Below, piece by piece: positions 62,840 to 64,000 of a stretch of DNA of 64,000 bases (its first letter is position 1; every line of letters starts with the position of its first letter). The notes below the pieces were generated by a model. That model did no database searches. It was not told the origin of the DNA and was given only the letters and a program-made list of their open reading frames with translations. The stretch comes from Bacillus australimaris (GTDB taxonomy: Bacteria > Bacillota > Bacilli > Bacillales > Bacillaceae): the NCBI RefSeq assembly GCF_001307105.1, contig NZ_LGYN01000027.1, positions 124,001-188,000 of the forward strand, read 5' to 3'. The position numbers and the translations under genes were made by a program.

Positions 62840-64000
62840 TGTGGATGAAAAACGATACTCCGTCCAAACCCTTGAACGCCAGCGTCTATACATGAAAATG
62901 CCTCTTACCCATTCATCCACGATAAAAGAAATCCAAACTCCGACGAGACCCATTTCAAGCTGAATGCCTAACAAGTAAGCGATCGGAAGCCCAATTCCCC
63001 ACATTGAAATCATCGCCATATACACTGGAAACTTCGCGTCGCCAGCAGCCCGCAATGAATTGATAATGACCATATTAAATGAACGCCCCGGTTCTAAAAT
63101 GATCGTCAATAGGAGGAGTGTGGCGGCGATTTGAATGATCTCGCGATTGCTAGTGAAAAATGCAAGCAAATGCGCCGATGATAAAGATAATACAGTGGAA
63201 GAAAGAAGAGAGATCGCAATGGCCCAGTATAAGCTTTTCATGCATCTGCGATAGGCAGCATCGAATTCTTTCGCCCCAATATGGCGCCCGATTAAAATTT
63301 GTGTCCCTTGGCTAATCGCTGCACCAAACAACATAATGAACATCATCAAATTTTGAGTATAGACTTTTGCTGCTAAAGCCTGCGTCCCCATAAATGTAAT
63401 AAACAGTGTGATGATCATTTGAGAGCCGTTATAAGAAAGCTGTTCTCCAGCAGAAGGAATGCCGATTTTTAGCAGCTTTTTTAAATGCGTCCGCTGGATG
63501 TGAAACATGTTCTTCAGCGAAAAGCGTAATCCAATTCGGCGGCGGACAATGAGGATCATCGCTATTAATCCGATCAATCGAGCTAGTGAGGTTGAAAAGG
63601 CGACTCCCATGACACCCAAAACTGGAAAGCCAAACGGACCAAAAATGACCAAATAATTGCCGGCAACGTTGAGCAAGTTCATTCCGATGGTGACATACAT
63701 CGTGTCTCTCGTGTATCCATAGCTTTTTAAAATAGCACTATACGTCATAATAAGTGCTTGAATAAAGGAAAGCAGCCCGACAATTTGTAAAAATACCGCC
63801 GCATCCGGCATGAGCTCACTTGATAAGCCCATCATGTGCAGGATTGGAACAGCTAATACAAACATGAGGAGACTAATGACAAAGCTAATCAAGAAGTTGG
63901 TACCGAGTGAGACATAGGCGACTTGAGTTGCTTCCTGCTTGCGGTTAGCTCCTAAGAGCTGCGCAATCACAATGGTCGTACCTGTTGTAATGAAGCTGAA
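62837..64000 (-). CDS. yisQ: MATE-family exporter YisQ (5' end cut by the window)
   Basis: The reading frame is open to the right edge, so the N-terminus is missing; about 387 residues are visible. Membrane segments recur with MATE-type sequences: TGTTIVIAQLLGANRK near the visible start, GVAFSTSLARLIGL and the conserved FGAAISQGTQILIGRHIGAKEFD. These are sodium- or proton-driven multidrug exporters. Place after yisP/crtM agrees with B. subtilis yisQ. The substrate is unknown. Confidence 0.88.
   Translation of the reverse strand, partial: FSFITTGTTIVIAQLLGANRKQEATQVAYVSLGTNFLISFVISLLMFVLAVPILHMMGLSSELMPDAAVFLQIVGLLSFIQALIMTYSAILKSYGYTRDTMYVTIGMNLLNVAGNYLVIFGPFGFPVLGVMGVAFSTSLARLIGLIAMILIVRRRIGLRFSLKNMFHIQRTHLKKLLKIGIPSAGEQLSYNGSQMIITLFITFMGTQALAAKVYTQNLMMFIMLFGAAISQGTQILIGRHIGAKEFDAAYRRCMKSLYWAIAISLLSSTVLSLSSAHLLAFFTSNREIIQIAATLLLLTIILEPGRSFNMVIINSLRAAGDAKFPVYMAMISMWGIGLPIAYLLGIQLEMGLVGVWISFIVDEWVRGIFMYRRWRSRVWTEYRFSST

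Noticed and set aside
1..64000. Prophage, insertion sequence, restriction-modification or toxin-antitoxin locus
   Set aside because: No integrase, transposase, phage structural, methylase or toxin-like genes seen; the barstar gene alone does not make a toxin-antitoxin pair here.

Overview
The window is chromosomal DNA from a low-GC, spore-forming Firmicute of the Bacillus pumilus group (pumilus/safensis/altitudinis type). The group placement rests on three things: the secreted subtilisin at 17617-18768 has the mature start [10 protein letters not shown] and the prepro sequence I recall for B. pumilus-group AprE; gene order follows the B. subtilis hmoB-pbpF-hemEHY ... comK ... addBA-sbcDC ... 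gerP ... asnO-yisPQ segment; and a C30 carotenoid operon stands where B. subtilis has a lone yisP. Symbols are assigned from remembered similarity and synteny; no database search was possible. I saw no rRNA, tRNA, CRISPR array, insertion sequence, prophage or replication origin.

Layout. 1-9110: start of hmoB (partial), penicillin-binding protein pbpF, the late haem genes hemE-hemH-hemY, then a TetR regulator and the YhgE/Pip-like membrane protein it probably controls through two matching operators. 9216-24877: the yhf block (peptidase, GltT, small Cys protein YhfH, YhfI, lipoate ligase LplJ, FadR-controlled LcfB, YhfN protease), aprE with a conserved 5' leader hairpin, yhfR, haem aerotaxis receptor hemAT, Rieske-type yhfW, yhxC, yhzC and comK with a pair of ComK boxes 31 bp apart. 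24878-32567: an accessory block without an obvious B. subtilis counterpart at this place: a 43-codon ORF, a YheO-like regulator and a threonine-synthase-like PLP enzyme, a lipoprotein, a MocR regulator divergent from an MFS exporter, an orphan barstar, an extra LytR-CpsA-Psr protein and a small secreted protein of unknown function. 32650-38115: yhjD, yhjE-sipV, yhjN, a BlaI-like/M56 peptidase/DoxX group sharing a 17-bp operator, and yhjR. 38280-50383: the recombination operon addB-addA-sbcD-sbcC-yisB. 50431-54762: germination genes gerPA-F, the Spo0E-like yisI, and a CotH-family kinase divergent from a CotG-like repeat protein. 54889-64000: yisK, yisL, yisN, asnO, a three-gene carotenoid operon, and the 3' part of a MATE exporter.

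How it fits together. Themes are haem supply and sensing (HemEHY, HmoB, HemAT), competence and DNA repair (ComK, AddAB, SbcCD), and sporulation or spore surface (PbpF, GerP, YisI, CotH/CotG, YhjR), with sigma-K-like promoters visible before gerPA and yhjR. The least explained parts are the YheO-like/threonine-synthase-like cassette at 24964-27002 and the BlaI-like/M56/DoxX group at 35700-37472. In both, recognisable regulatory DNA sits beside genes whose substrate or signal cannot be read from the sequence.
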